54,916 nt of DNA from Bryobacterales bacterium (lineage in GTDB: Bacteria > Acidobacteriota > Terriglobia > Bryobacterales > UBA6623). Shown in pieces: positions 32,759-41,985 of this stretch (the first letter of the stretch is position 1; each line of letters opens with the position of its first letter). The stretch spans positions 1-54,916 of the forward strand of contig JAJDTX010000141.1 of assembly GCA_022826925.1 (NCBI GenBank). The letters run 5' to 3'. The notes beneath the pieces were generated by a model. The model ran no database searches. It was given only the letters and a program-made list of their open reading frames with translations, and was not told the origin of the DNA. The translations under genes were made by a program, and so were the position numbers.

Positions 32759-34279
32759 TCAGGGAGCAGTGATTTCTAGTGCTGCGGCAGCTCGTGTCTC
32801 CTGGCTAGTCCGAGCTTGGAGTGCCTGGTACCTGGTCAAGGCCTCGCGGGCCTGGTCGCGCATACCTGTCCTTTGATACGCCTGGGCCAGCTGGTAATGC
32901 ACGCTCCCGTCGGAGTCCAGGCTGGCGGCCGCACGCAGATGCTCTACCGCCTTATCCGGCTCGTCGACGGCAAGGTACGACCTGCCGAGGTCAAGCCTCG
33001 CCGATTGGGGTGGGTTCGGGGCCGCTAGGGCGCTCTCCAAGAGCGGGATGGCGCTACGAAAATCCTGTGCTTCGGCCAGCAGGTTGCCGAGCATCGCTGC
33101 CCACCGGGGGTCACTCTTATCCGTTTGGTGGAACTTCTCTAGCAAGGGCCGCGCTTCCTCGACACGCCGCGCAAGGTACAGCAGCTCCGCCATCTGTCTT
33201 TCTAGCGCGCCATCTTGCGGGCGGATCGCCAGCGCCGCCCGGGCGGCGTCGGCCGCCTCCGAAAACTCGGAACGTACGGCCAAGAGGTCTGCGAACAGAG
33301 TCAACTGATCCACAGATTCGGGCAGTCTTCGCAAGCTGTGGAAGGCCTCGTCGGACAGCGCAGCGTAGGCTCTGGCCGCCCAGTAGAGTTCCTCGGACGA
33401 TGCTTGGGCCGATACCGGCACGATGACATCGAACTGGCCGAGCTTGAACGCGCACTCGGTGGAATCGGATGCCGAACAGTCTTCTTCGGGCAGGGAAGCG
33501 GCGCGTGCGCGCTCGACCTGTGCCCAATCCAAGCGGCCCGCTTGCTCATACAAGGCGGCGAGGGCTTCGTGGTCGGAGCGCCTTCCCGGCCCTCTTGCCA
33601 TGGCCTCGCGGAACAGGTACAGGGCGCTTGGGAACTGTTTCGTTTCCAAGCGCGTGTAAGCCAAGAGGCGCAGCATGTGCTCGGATTCGGGGTCCCGCTC
33701 TTGTAACCCTGCGACGGCCTCTGATGCGAGGTGCTCGTAACTGCGCACCAGGCCGGCATGCGGAAACGGACTGGAACCGTCCTGCTGCCCGAGCTTCTTC
33801 CAAGCATCCGCCGCTTCGGAGTACTCTCCCACTGCCTCGAGTGCATCGCCCAGCAATGCGCGAGCGAAGGGATGCGCTGGATTCAAGCGGACCGCTTGGC
33901 GCAACGGCTCGACTGCCTGGGCAAGATTTCCCAGCCGTGAATAGCTGGCTCCTAGGAAGAAGTGCGCCGGAAAGGACGATGGCATCGCCGACGCGGCCGA
34001 GCGCAGGGGAAGGATAGCGGCGCTGTCTTGGCCGCTCAGATGCAGTGCCATTCCTAGATTGGCCTGTAGCGCCGGTTCGGCCGGATAGCTGTTGGCCAAC
34101 TGGCCGTAGAGCGCGGCAGCGTCTGCGAAGCGCTCTTCCTGCATTGCCTTGCCGGCTTGGGCGGCGATGACCGATGGCTCGCTTTGCCCGAGGAGATTGG
34201 CTGCGGCGGTGAAGATAAGCGTGATGCTCGCGAGAGCGAGCCAAGCACCCCTCGATTTTCCAGACTCCCGCTTCGGCAT
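32759..34279 (-). CDS. Exported tetratricopeptide-repeat protein
   Basis: A 506-residue protein with an N-terminal signal segment (about residues 11-31) and multiple TPR units. N-terminal repeats run from about residue 35 (AGKAMQEERFADAAALYGQLA) to 160, and C-terminal repeats from 340 to 490 with typical W-x-x-L-G/A-Y-x-A patterns (LDLGRSYLAVDEPDKAVEHL, YQLAQAYQRTGMRDQAREAL). Such proteins are periplasmic scaffolds. In Acidobacteriota they often accompany FG-GAP/ASPIC and TonB genes, as here. A TAGTGT hexamer (34284-34289) lies four bases before the ATG, so translation may be leaderless. Confidence 0.8.
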   Translation of the reverse strand: MPKRESGKSRGAWLALASITLIFTAAANLLGQSEPSVIAAQAGKAMQEERFADAAALYGQLANSYPAEPALQANLGMALHLSGQDSAAILPLRSAASAMPSSFPAHFFLGASYSRLGNLAQAVEPLRQAVRLNPAHPFARALLGDALEAVGEYSEAADAWKKLGQQDGSSPFPHAGLVRSYEHLASEAVAGLQERDPESEHMLRLLAYTRLETKQFPSALYLFREAMARGPGRRSDHEALAALYEQAGRLDWAQVERARAASLPEEDCSASDSTECAFKLGQFDVIVPVSAQASSEELYWAARAYAALSDEAFHSLRRLPESVDQLTLFADLLAVRSEFSEAADAARAALAIRPQDGALERQMAELLYLARRVEEARPLLEKFHQTDKSDPRWAAMLGNLLAEAQDFRSAIPLLESALAAPNPPQSARLDLGRSYLAVDEPDKAVEHLRAAASLDSDGSVHYQLAQAYQRTGMRDQAREALTRYQALQARTSQETRAAAALEITAP

Positions 34280-34647
34280 CGCGACACTACTTGGCTCGAT
34301 AATCGCACGCCCACGCCGACGAAACGTGCTTACGCACTCCTCGGTCTAACCGTCGCCCTTGACAGTCCATCTCGCCAAGCGGTTCAGGAAGGCTGCGATC
34401 CACCCGTCCGAACGGTTCAACGCCAGCGTGCCTTCAGCACCATGTTTGACATGTCACTACATCAACATTTGGGCAGCGCTGCCAAGTTCCGACCGCGCCT
34501 CTGCGAACCATGCGGGTAACGCGCGACACCACTGCTAAAGCGCAATGCTATACCAGCAGTCCGCACTCACTCGTGGCAGACTACCGCTGGATTGCTCAAA
34601 GTCCGATAGCGGTTGCGAACTCAAGAAGCGGAACGAATCACGGGGAC
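34280..34647. other. Intergenic region between TPR and small secreted protein genes
   Basis: 368 bp with no credible gene. It contains the putative -10 (TAGTGT, minus, 34284-34289) of the TPR gene and a 6-bp inverted repeat ACCGCT/AGCGGT (34583-34588 with 34608-34613) downstream of the small secreted gene, which could act as a weak terminator on the minus strand. Confidence 0.45.
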
Positions 34648-34980
34648 TTATGGGATTCCAAAGTAGTCACACAATTCGCACGATTGCTCCCGTATCGCTT
34701 CATCCTCGCTGAAGCAGTCGTCTGCCGAGCCGTCGCCTCCGAAGTAGTCCTCATAGTAATCCGCTGGGTCATTGTTGTTCCCCGTGTATTGATCTCCCAA
34801 ACTGTAATCGCTCGATGGCCCAGTCGGCTCAGGAGTCGAAATTGAATATGAATCGGGGTTGGTTGACTGTGAGCTGCCCTCATCGCAGTGGGCATCCTCG
34901 GCATTTTGACCGAAGCATGGCACTGCAGCGACGAGAACGGAAAGTAGCGCGATTGCGAAGAACCTGATGTAGGTTTCCAT
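34648..34980 (-). CDS. Small acidic secreted protein with four cysteines
   Basis: A 110-residue protein from ATG 34980. The start is strongly supported: AGGAGG eight bases upstream, then a clean signal peptide (residues 1-25, ending PCFGQ), and an extended -10 upstream. The mature ~85 residues are very acidic, with almost no basic residue (Arg97), rich in Asp, Ser, Tyr, Gly and Asn, and contain Cys32, Cys89, Cys101 and Cys104, the last two as CELC. DPADYYEDYFGGDGSADD is loosely like a calcium-binding acidic loop. I do not recognise a family. It lies between the TPR gene and the TonB receptor, all minus. Confidence 0.65.
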   Translation of the reverse strand: METYIRFFAIALLSVLVAAVPCFGQNAEDAHCDEGSSQSTNPDSYSISTPEPTGPSSDYSLGDQYTGNNNDPADYYEDYFGGDGSADDCFSEDEAIREQSCELCDYFGIP

Positions 34981-34994
34981 TGGTTGTACCTCCT

Positions 34995-35008
34995 GTCGCC
35001 TTTGCGAC
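34995..35008 (-). promoter_or_regulatory. Leader hairpin before small secreted gene
   Basis: GTCGC and GCGAC form a 5-bp stem with a four-base loop directly upstream of the AGGAGG ribosome site, within the short leader. It could tune ribosome access. Confidence 0.25.
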
Positions 35009-35014
35009 GGCCAA

Positions 35015-35023
35015 ATCATACCA
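35015..35023 (-). promoter_or_regulatory. Extended -10 promoter for small secreted gene
   Basis: TGGTATGAT on the minus strand is an extended -10 (TGn plus TATGAT). It places the transcript start about 27 bases before the ATG, leaving room for the hairpin and ribosome site. Confidence 0.45.
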
Positions 35024-35668
35024 TGCTCTGTGCGCAAGCACTGCACTGCACTGACTTCAATCAGAAAGATCTTCTGATCATCGTCTTTTCCCTGTAGCCC
35101 GTTTGGGTGCCGGAGGAGACTGGCAATTGCCCTTGTGTAGCCCAAGTTCGGTTCGGCACCGCCAACCGCGGAATCAGTTTAGCGCTCCCCGTAGTCCTCG
35201 CATCAGCCGCGGTTGAATTCCAAATACAGCCAGCAACAGCAGGGATGCGTTCGCTTCGGACGCCGCGCACGGTTTGGATAGGGCCTGCCTACGATATCGG
35301 GCTGTGACCTACCGATGCGTTCTGGTCGGCTATCTGGTAGAACCAATGCGCGATCTCGACGTTGCGAACTCTGGTCCGGGCGAGTTCGCGCAGGTCGTGC
35401 TCGAGGGCGCTGCAGCTCCGCCACAGCCGATTCGCCAGAGCGGGCAGACCTTTACGAGTGGCGACTCCGAATGCGTCTTGCGGCTCAGCCTGATTCTGTA
35501 CTGGGTGACCTACGGGCCGCGCTTGCGACGAGGTGCAGACCTATTTCTGGCCGTGACCTCCGTGATGGGCAACGAGTGCCTCAATGGCCTGTCACCGTTT
35601 GAGACCATAGCGCGAACTATGGATTGTCAGACACACTCACCCCTCAAGGTCCGTAGTCCAATGAAGTA

Positions 35669-35692
35669 GGGGCCTGCCCAAGGACAGGCCCC
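35669..35692 (-). terminator. Terminator of the TonB receptor gene
   Basis: GGGGCCTG (35669-35676) pairs perfectly with CAGGCCCC (35685-35692) over an eight-base loop. On the minus strand it follows the receptor stop by 24 bases and is followed by TACTTCATT. Confidence 0.6.
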
Positions 35693-35716
35693 AAGACGGT
35701 CGACTAACGGCTTTGC

Positions 35717-38700
35717 CTAGAAGCTGAACCGTAGCCCGATCCGGGCCACGCGCTGGTTCGACGCACTTGTGATCGTCATGAAGTTTCCTCTGTTCACATT
35801 GTTGGCGAAGGTGCCGAATTGCGGGGTGTTCGTGAAGTTGAAGAATTCAGCACGGAACTGGGCTTCGGCCGTCTCCCCGATCGGGAACTTCTTGAAGATG
35901 CTCAAGTCGAGGTTCGTCACGCCCGGCCCGTCGAGTATGTTTCGCCCGGAGTTGCCGAAGCGCTGCTCGGTGACTGGCGCGAAGGCGCTAGGGTTGTAGT
36001 AGTGCTCTCCGGGGCCGACTCCACCCAGCTTTGTGACCGGGCCGACCTGATCTGCTGTCTGCCAAGCGCTCGCCGCGTTCAGTGAACTTCCTGACGCAAA
36101 GATGGTTCTCGGCCTGCCGGTGAAGAGAGCTGCAATACCGCTGACCTGCCAGTTGCCGAAGATCGCGCCGACGGCTGTATTGTCGTTCTGAAGAAACGGC
36201 AGGTCGTAGACGAAGCCCATCTGAAACATGTGGGTTCGGTCGTACCCGGCCCTGGCCCTATTCCGGTCAAAGACATCAGGGTGATCCCAGCCTACGCCAG
36301 CCCAGCCTTCGTCGTCCGCCATGTTGATCGCCTTCGACCACGTGTATGCTCCCTTCAGCATCACGCCCTTCGAGAAGCTGCGGTTGATGGCCAGCTGCAA
36401 CGAGTGATAGTCCGAGTTCAGGTAGCTGTCCCACATGTTGATGTTTCGGTTCCGTCCGGTAATCGAAGCGTAGGGACGTCCAGCGTTGCCCTCCCCTGGT
36501 CTTGACGCATTGATGTCTTGATCGGCCAGCATGTCCACCGACCGGGTTGCCACGTACCCCAGCGAGGTGATCAGCTCGCCAGGAAGACGCCGTTCCACGG
36601 TGAAGTTCCAAGAAGCGATGTAGCCGCGGTTCAGGGTGCCCTCGTAGGGGCTCCGGAAGCCGGCGTTGAACGGCACATCGATGACCCCTTGGTCTAGGTC
36701 CGGCCCGATGACCGGAGGAATCCCGTCGGAGAGCTTGCGGAAGAGCTCGAACGTGTTGTCGCGTGCGAAGTTGAACGCAACCGTGATTGGGTACTGTCCG
36801 CGCATCGGGCGCGAGAACGGCATCGGGCTATAGTTGAGGCCGAAACCAGTCCGGATCACTGTCTTGTCGTCGACGCGATAGGCGATGCCGGCGCGCGGCG
36901 AGAGGAGCCCACTGCTCACTTCAATACCCGCGTTCCGAGGCACGCTTCCGCGGCCGCCCAAGTACATCAGGTTGGTGTTGGGATCGTAGCGCTCGATACC
37001 CTTCTTGCCGGCGCGCGACATGAGCGGGTAGTACTCGTAGCGCAGGCCGAGGTTGAGGGTTATGTTGGGCGATACCTGCCAGCGGTCCGTTATGTAGCCG
37101 GCGAACTGCCATTCGGCACCAGTTGCCAGAACGTGCTGGATCGCCTTCTGCATTTGCGATGTCTCGCCCAGAAGGAAGGCCGCGTAGGAGTTGAACTGCC
37201 CAGGTGCGGCCCCACCCTTGAGCGCGGTGACATCGCCGTTAAAGTTAATCACGCCACGAGGCCCCCCGCCAAGCTCGGGCTGCCAGTGCGCCAGCTTCAG
37301 CAGGATGCCGTCAAAGCCGAAGCGAATCTGGTGCGTGTTCTTGATCCAAGTGAAGTTCTGGCTTGTTGTCCAGTTCTCCTCGACACGTTCCAGCGGCTGC
37401 CACCCAGGAGCTCCCAAGCGCGTATAGGGCCCGGGCTGGATCCTAGGGAAGCCTACCTGCCGCGGGTCCGGCCCGCCAAGGCCCGGGATTCCGAGGCCGA
37501 AGTCCTTGCCCAGATCGGTGGGATTGACAAACTGGTCCTGCCGCCAGTATCCAACCACGCCGTCGTAGAGGAATGTCGGCGAGAACGTGTAGGTGTGGCC
37601 AAAAGTACCCAGATTCACATACGTTTCCGCATTGCCCGGACTGCCGCCCGGAGCGGGTCCGCCCGCGTCTCCGAAGATCGGCGTACCTGAGACCGGCGCG
37701 TCCATGAAGCCGTGCTTGGCCCACAAGGAGTACTTGTCGCTGACCGTGAAATTGACCTTCGAGTCGTAGTACGCGCGGTCGAACGGAGGCGATCCCGACG
37801 AATGAAAGTTGTTGTTCGTGCCCGGCTGATTAGGCTCCGGGATGTACGTTTGGACCAGCCGGGCGATCGGGCTCTGCAGGCTGCCCGGAATCATCTTGTT
37901 CGGGAACAGCTCCCTGCCCGTGCCGTCGGGATTGCCTGTGTACGGGTTGTAGATGTCATCGCCGTAGGCGCTGAAGTCGCCCATTCGTTGGTCCATAGTC
38001 GGCACCTCATCGCCAGTGCGGTTGCCCGAAACCGCCTGGGAGGTATTGTCGTAGCTGAAGAAGTAGAAGAAGCGGTTCTTGACGAACGGCCCGCCAATCC
38101 TGCCGCCGAAGTTGTTGAAGTGGCTGGTGGGTTTGACCTGGGCGAAGTAATTCTTGGCGCGGAGGCTGTCGTTGTCATGGAACCAGAATGCAGCGCCGTG
38201 CAGTTCGTTCGTGCCCGACCTAGTGATCACGGTCGTGGATGCCCCGCCGGACAGCCCCTGCTCGGCCTCGCCCGATCCGGTCGTGATGCTCACCGTCTCG
38301 ATCGTCTCGGCCGGGGCGATGTAACCGGCGTGGTGGGGCAGCCAGACATTGATGCTGGCGGCACCATCGATGCGGGTGACGTTGTTGTTTCGATTTGTCC
38401 CGTTGACGTTCGTGCTCAGCGAGCGCGCGGGAGTGTCAAGGATCGAATTCTGGAACCTTGCCGGAGTCGCACCGGGCACGAGGTTGACCAGGCTCTGGTA
38501 GTTGCGGAAGTTCGGCAGCGGGAAGTTCGTGATCGCTCTTTGAGTGATCTCCGAACGAGTGTCCGCCTTCTGTGTCTGCAACTGCGCGGCTGAGGCCTCG
38601 ACCGTGACTTGTTCGGTCACTTGGCCTAGGACCAAGCCGACATCGACTTGTGACACGGCATTCGCCGTAACATTGACGCCAGTTTCAGTGTGGGTGCGGA

Positions 38701-38974
38701 ACCCATCCGACGTGATCTCGACGTCGTAGGTTCCTATGGGCACGTTCACCAGACGGAACAGCCCGTCTCCGCCTGTCGAGGCGGCCAGTTCCTGACCCGT
38801 GCCAACGTTTACTGCGCTGACACTGGCACCGGGAACGACAGCGCCGGTTCCGTCCGAGACGGTTCCGACCATTGAGCCGTACAGCACCTGCGCTGAGGCG
38901 GGCGCCGCCGAGCTTAGCGCCAACGCCGTAATGGCAACGGCCATGGCACACAAGCTAAGCGCTTGCTTCGTCAT
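35717..38974 (-). CDS. TonB-dependent receptor with carboxypeptidase-regulatory-like domain
   Basis: A 1085-residue outer-membrane protein. A signal peptide (residues 1-28, ending ASAQ) is followed by a carboxypeptidase-regulatory-like beta-sandwich (about 33-110: GTVSDGTGAVVPGASVSAVN, FRLVNVPIGTYDVEI), a plug domain (GASTTVITRSGTNELHGAAFWF near residue 250), and a long TonB-dependent barrel ending in the aromatic outer-membrane signature IGLRFSF. This architecture is strongly expanded in Acidobacteriota. It probably imports a large substrate such as an oligosaccharide; the ligand is unknown. GGAGG precedes the ATG and a clear terminator follows. It is divergent from the ASPIC/UnbV gene. Confidence 0.92.
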   Translation of the reverse strand: MTKQALSLCAMAVAITALALSSAAPASAQVLYGSMVGTVSDGTGAVVPGASVSAVNVGTGQELAASTGGDGLFRLVNVPIGTYDVEITSDGFRTHTETGVNVTANAVSQVDVGLVLGQVTEQVTVEASAAQLQTQKADTRSEITQRAITNFPLPNFRNYQSLVNLVPGATPARFQNSILDTPARSLSTNVNGTNRNNNVTRIDGAASINVWLPHHAGYIAPAETIETVSITTGSGEAEQGLSGGASTTVITRSGTNELHGAAFWFHDNDSLRAKNYFAQVKPTSHFNNFGGRIGGPFVKNRFFYFFSYDNTSQAVSGNRTGDEVPTMDQRMGDFSAYGDDIYNPYTGNPDGTGRELFPNKMIPGSLQSPIARLVQTYIPEPNQPGTNNNFHSSGSPPFDRAYYDSKVNFTVSDKYSLWAKHGFMDAPVSGTPIFGDAGGPAPGGSPGNAETYVNLGTFGHTYTFSPTFLYDGVVGYWRQDQFVNPTDLGKDFGLGIPGLGGPDPRQVGFPRIQPGPYTRLGAPGWQPLERVEENWTTSQNFTWIKNTHQIRFGFDGILLKLAHWQPELGGGPRGVINFNGDVTALKGGAAPGQFNSYAAFLLGETSQMQKAIQHVLATGAEWQFAGYITDRWQVSPNITLNLGLRYEYYPLMSRAGKKGIERYDPNTNLMYLGGRGSVPRNAGIEVSSGLLSPRAGIAYRVDDKTVIRTGFGLNYSPMPFSRPMRGQYPITVAFNFARDNTFELFRKLSDGIPPVIGPDLDQGVIDVPFNAGFRSPYEGTLNRGYIASWNFTVERRLPGELITSLGYVATRSVDMLADQDINASRPGEGNAGRPYASITGRNRNINMWDSYLNSDYHSLQLAINRSFSKGVMLKGAYTWSKAINMADDEGWAGVGWDHPDVFDRNRARAGYDRTHMFQMGFVYDLPFLQNDNTAVGAIFGNWQVSGIAALFTGRPRTIFASGSSLNAASAWQTADQVGPVTKLGGVGPGEHYYNPSAFAPVTEQRFGNSGRNILDGPGVTNLDLSIFKKFPIGETAEAQFRAEFFNFTNTPQFGTFANNVNRGNFMTITSASNQRVARIGLRFSF

Positions 38975-39063
38975 TCGTATATCCTCCGTTCTAGCGTTTG
39001 GCTGCCGAGCTCGCGCTCTCGACCACCACTCTCTTCAACCCCTGTCGCATCGTGTGTTTCGCC

Positions 39064-39116
39064 TTGACAGGCGCGAGCAACGGTTAAACTCTTGCACAAA
39101 GTTAAGGGATTGTCAA
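39064..39116. promoter_or_regulatory. Interleaved divergent promoter elements
   Basis: A plus-strand TTGACA at 39064-39069 with TAAACT at 39085-39090 (15-base spacer) points to the ASPIC/UnbV gene. A minus-strand TTGACA at 39111-39116 points to the TonB receptor, without a clear -10 at standard spacing. The two would overlap face to face in the 285-bp divergent region. Confidence 0.35.
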
Positions 39117-39259
39117 ATCGACAGGTAATGTATTGGAAAGACGGTAGATAGCTTCATTGGGGAGCTGTCGATGCACGCTTCAGCGCCAGCCGGCCTTGCA
39201 GGCTGTTCCACCGGAGAGTCCCGTCTGGAGATACCGACCCAGTAAGCTTGAATTTGGCG

Positions 39260-40882
39260 ATGCGTCTTTCGCGAGGGGCCCGTTGGTCGGCGCTGCTGGC
39301 TGTGCTGTTCCCGGCGGCTATGGCTCCTGCCCAGATTCGTTTCCTGTCGGCCACAGAGGACTCCGGCATCGGCTTCACGTTGCGCCACGCCCCGACCGAG
39401 AGGAAGCGCATGATCGAGACGATGGCCGGCGGGCTGGCCGTCTTCGACTTCGACGGCGACGGCCTTCAGGACATCTATTTCACGAACGGTGCGGCAGGGG
39501 AAAGCCTGCACAAGGAATCGCCGGAGTACTCGAACCGCCTCTTCCGCAATCTCGGGAACATGCGATTCGAGGATGTGACCGAGGCGGCCGGCGTTGCGGG
39601 GCACGGCTACTCCATGGGCGCTGTGGCAGCCGACTTCGACAACGATGGGCACGCCGACCTGTTCGTCGCCGGTGTCTTCCAGAACACGCTGTTCCGCAAC
39701 CTCGGGGACGGCACGTTCGAGGACATCACGGCGCTGTCGGGAATCTCCAGCGCCGAGTGGGCCGTGGCGGCCGGCTGGTTCCACTACGACGGCGACGGGC
39801 TGGCAGATCTCTTCGTGGTCAACTACGCCCACTGGACGCCGGACTTCGACCGCTATTGCGGAGACCGCGAGCGCGGCTTGCGAGTCTATTGCCATCCGAA
39901 GTACCTGACTCCCATCGCCAATCGCCTGTACCGCAACCTCGGCTCGGGCCGCTTCGAGCCGGTTGAGGAGCGGGCCGGCCTGAGCGCGTTCGCCGGTCGG
40001 GGCATGAGCGCGACATTCGCCGATTTCGATGCCAACGGCCGCATGGATGTCTTCGTGACCAATGACAATCTGCCCAACTTCCTGTTCTTGAACCAAGATG
40101 ACGGCAGACTCACCGAGGATGCCTTGCTGACAGGCGCGGCACTCCTCGACCACGGGCGCCCGGTCGCCTCGATGGGGGTGGACATCGGCGACTTTGACAA
40201 CGATGGCTTCGCGGACCTGTCAGTGACGGCACTGAGCAGCGAGACGTTCCCGCTATTTCGCGGGGGTTCTGGCGGGTCTCTTCGCGATGCGACGGTAGCT
40301 TCCGGGTTGGCCAAGGCATCGCGAGCCTACGCGGGCTGGGGCAATGTGTTCGCCGACTTTGACAACGATGGCTGGCTGGATTTGTTCACGGCCAACTCCC
40401 ATGTCAACGATCTGGTGGAAGATTTCGAGCCGTTCGCATATCGACAGCCGAACACGGTGTTCCGCAATCTCGGTGGACGCTTCGGCGAAGCCTTGGAGGT
40501 CGGCGCTGCCGGAACCCACCGCGGTGCCGCGGTGGCGGACTTTGACAACGACGGCCGGTTGGACGTCGTGGTCAGCGCACTGGGTGAGCCCGCGAAACTG
40601 TTTCGAAACGTCTCCGAGCGGCCGCATGCTTGGATCGCTCTGCGACTCGTTGGCGAGCGGTCAGGACACGACGCCCTTGGCGCAAGGGTTCGCGTGGACG
40701 GGCAGACGCGCTGGGTAAAGAGCGCGGCAGGCTACGCCTCGTCAACGTTGCGACCGGTACGTTTCGGGCTCGGCGACGCCGACCGACCAGTGTCAGTCGA
40801 GATCGATTGGCCGAGCGGTCGGCAGCAACGTCTGGAGGATGTTCCCCTCAATCGCACCACGATAGTCCATGAGCCTCGCTAG
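39260..40882 (+). CDS. CRTAC1-family FG-GAP/ASPIC-UnbV protein
   Basis: From ATG 39260 this is 540 residues (a TTG at 39248 is an alternative start). A signal peptide ends MAPAQ. Seven FG-GAP/VCBS calcium-loop motifs follow, such as DFDGDG, DFDNDGHAD, HYDGDGLAD, DFDANGRMD and DFDNDGWLD, predicting a beta-propeller that binds calcium. The C-terminus is an ASPIC/UnbV domain (GARVRVDGQTRWVKS..., FGLGDADRPVSVEIDWPSGRQQ). These secreted proteins are frequent in Acidobacteriota and Planctomycetes near TonB and TPR genes. The function is unknown, probably surface binding of polymers. Confidence 0.9.
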   Translation: MRLSRGARWSALLAVLFPAAMAPAQIRFLSATEDSGIGFTLRHAPTERKRMIETMAGGLAVFDFDGDGLQDIYFTNGAAGESLHKESPEYSNRLFRNLGNMRFEDVTEAAGVAGHGYSMGAVAADFDNDGHADLFVAGVFQNTLFRNLGDGTFEDITALSGISSAEWAVAAGWFHYDGDGLADLFVVNYAHWTPDFDRYCGDRERGLRVYCHPKYLTPIANRLYRNLGSGRFEPVEERAGLSAFAGRGMSATFADFDANGRMDVFVTNDNLPNFLFLNQDDGRLTEDALLTGAALLDHGRPVASMGVDIGDFDNDGFADLSVTALSSETFPLFRGGSGGSLRDATVASGLAKASRAYAGWGNVFADFDNDGWLDLFTANSHVNDLVEDFEPFAYRQPNTVFRNLGGRFGEALEVGAAGTHRGAAVADFDNDGRLDVVVSALGEPAKLFRNVSERPHAWIALRLVGERSGHDALGARVRVDGQTRWVKSAAGYASSTLRPVRFGLGDADRPVSVEIDWPSGRQQRLEDVPLNRTTIVHEPR

Positions 40883-41096
40883 CTGGACAAGGTCGACCCG
40901 GGGAGAGCGTTTGTGCTCTTGGAGCGCCGGAGCGTCAGGCTGCTCTTGCCAGCGGGATGGCGGTCGGAACAGCCGCGGTCGGCATTCTTGCCGCCCGAAC
41001 ACTTTGGCTGGCAGCGGTCAGTCTGAGCCAAGACGGCATGGACTGCCATCTGCAGCGTGACGCCGCCGAGTCGGGGCCCATATACATACAGCGGAC

Positions 41097-41975
41097 CTAG
41101 CGAGGGTGATAGTTTCCCGGGCCCGAGCCTTGGGTCGGCGGCAGTCCCTTAGCCACGCGTTCGTAGATTGCCGCCATAGTGTCGAGAAACGACTTCTCGC
41201 GATGCCAGAATTCAGGGTAGTCGCCTTCTCTCCTCAGCAGCAGGGCCGAGACCGGCGGTACCTGACGATCCGCCTCGGCCTCCTTGGGCAGAGGGCGACC
41301 CCGCCAGAAAGCGCGTAGGTCTGACGCAGGGGCGTCACTTTGCACGACGGGCACGGACGGGTAGCGAGGCTCGCGGCTTGAAGCCTCCAGATCAGGAGGA
41401 GCCTTGTCGTCCTCGCCCTGCAGAGCTGCGCCGAACTCGGACTTTGCAACGGCCTCCAACAGCTTCGACCGCTCCAGTCCTCGGAATTCGAACAGCAATA
41501 GCGGGTCGCGGTCAATTAGCGAGGCCACATGGAAGTAGATGCCAGCAATGTGCTTGCACGGATTCACCCAGTCGGGGCACGAGCACGATGCTTCGATCTC
41601 TCGGTGAGTACGCGGCAGCAGTTTGACCGGGGCTCCCTCGAGCGCCTCCTCGATTGAGGGAGGAACCTCTCCCAGAACGAGGTGTGTTACCCAGTTTGCG
41701 TTTGACCCCAAGCGCTTCAGGATCTTATGCCAATGCGCTTTCGGAATCTTTCGCAGCCCGATTTTGACCTCGTAGTAGGGAGTCTCGTACACGCCGAAGT
41801 AGGGGTTGATATTGCCCATGACCGTTGCCGAGATCTTGCCCTGCTGGATCGAGAATCTCCGCCGCCGGTAAGGCGCTGTGTAGCTCTTGCCCCGCGACAG
41901 TCGGCCCGGGTCCATGCAGTTCTCCAGCGCTATCAGGAACTCCTTGCCCCACCAAGTCTTGCTCTTGCTCGCCAT
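41097..41975 (-). CDS. SWIM zinc-finger protein
   Basis: A 292-residue protein containing a SWIM zinc finger: Cys131-x-Cys133, six residues, Cys140-x-His142 in CSCPDWVNPCKH, followed by the hydrophobic helix IAGIYFHVA. The N-terminal ~125 residues (WWGKEFLIALE, GRLSRGKSYTAPYRRRRFSIQQGKI) are the typical extension of bacterial SWIM proteins that sit next to SNF2 ATPases; SWIM domains bind DNA or proteins. The C-terminal part is proline-rich and less ordered. Its ATG is 10 bp after the SNF2 stop, so the two are one operon and likely partners. Confidence 0.88.
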   Translation of the reverse strand: MASKSKTWWGKEFLIALENCMDPGRLSRGKSYTAPYRRRRFSIQQGKISATVMGNINPYFGVYETPYYEVKIGLRKIPKAHWHKILKRLGSNANWVTHLVLGEVPPSIEEALEGAPVKLLPRTHREIEASCSCPDWVNPCKHIAGIYFHVASLIDRDPLLLFEFRGLERSKLLEAVAKSEFGAALQGEDDKAPPDLEASSREPRYPSVPVVQSDAPASDLRAFWRGRPLPKEAEADRQVPPVSALLLRREGDYPEFWHREKSFLDTMAAIYERVAKGLPPTQGSGPGNYHPR

Positions 41976-41985
41976 GGGACCCCCT

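Larger units (their letters stand above)
34981..35716. other. 736-bp region without a convincing gene
   Basis: Several overlapping frames exist on both strands (for example 35274-35669 plus and 35203-35424 minus), but none has a ribosome site, a conserved motif or a plausible composition. The right end holds the terminator of the TonB receptor (35669-35692); the left end holds the promoter of the small secreted gene. A 5-bp tandem repeat (CACTG)x3 is at 35039-35053. The middle could be decayed coding sequence. Confidence 0.45.

Noticed and set aside
35274..35669. 131-residue plus-strand frame
   Set aside because: Starts without a ribosome site, has no conserved motif and is overlapped by equally long frames on both strands.
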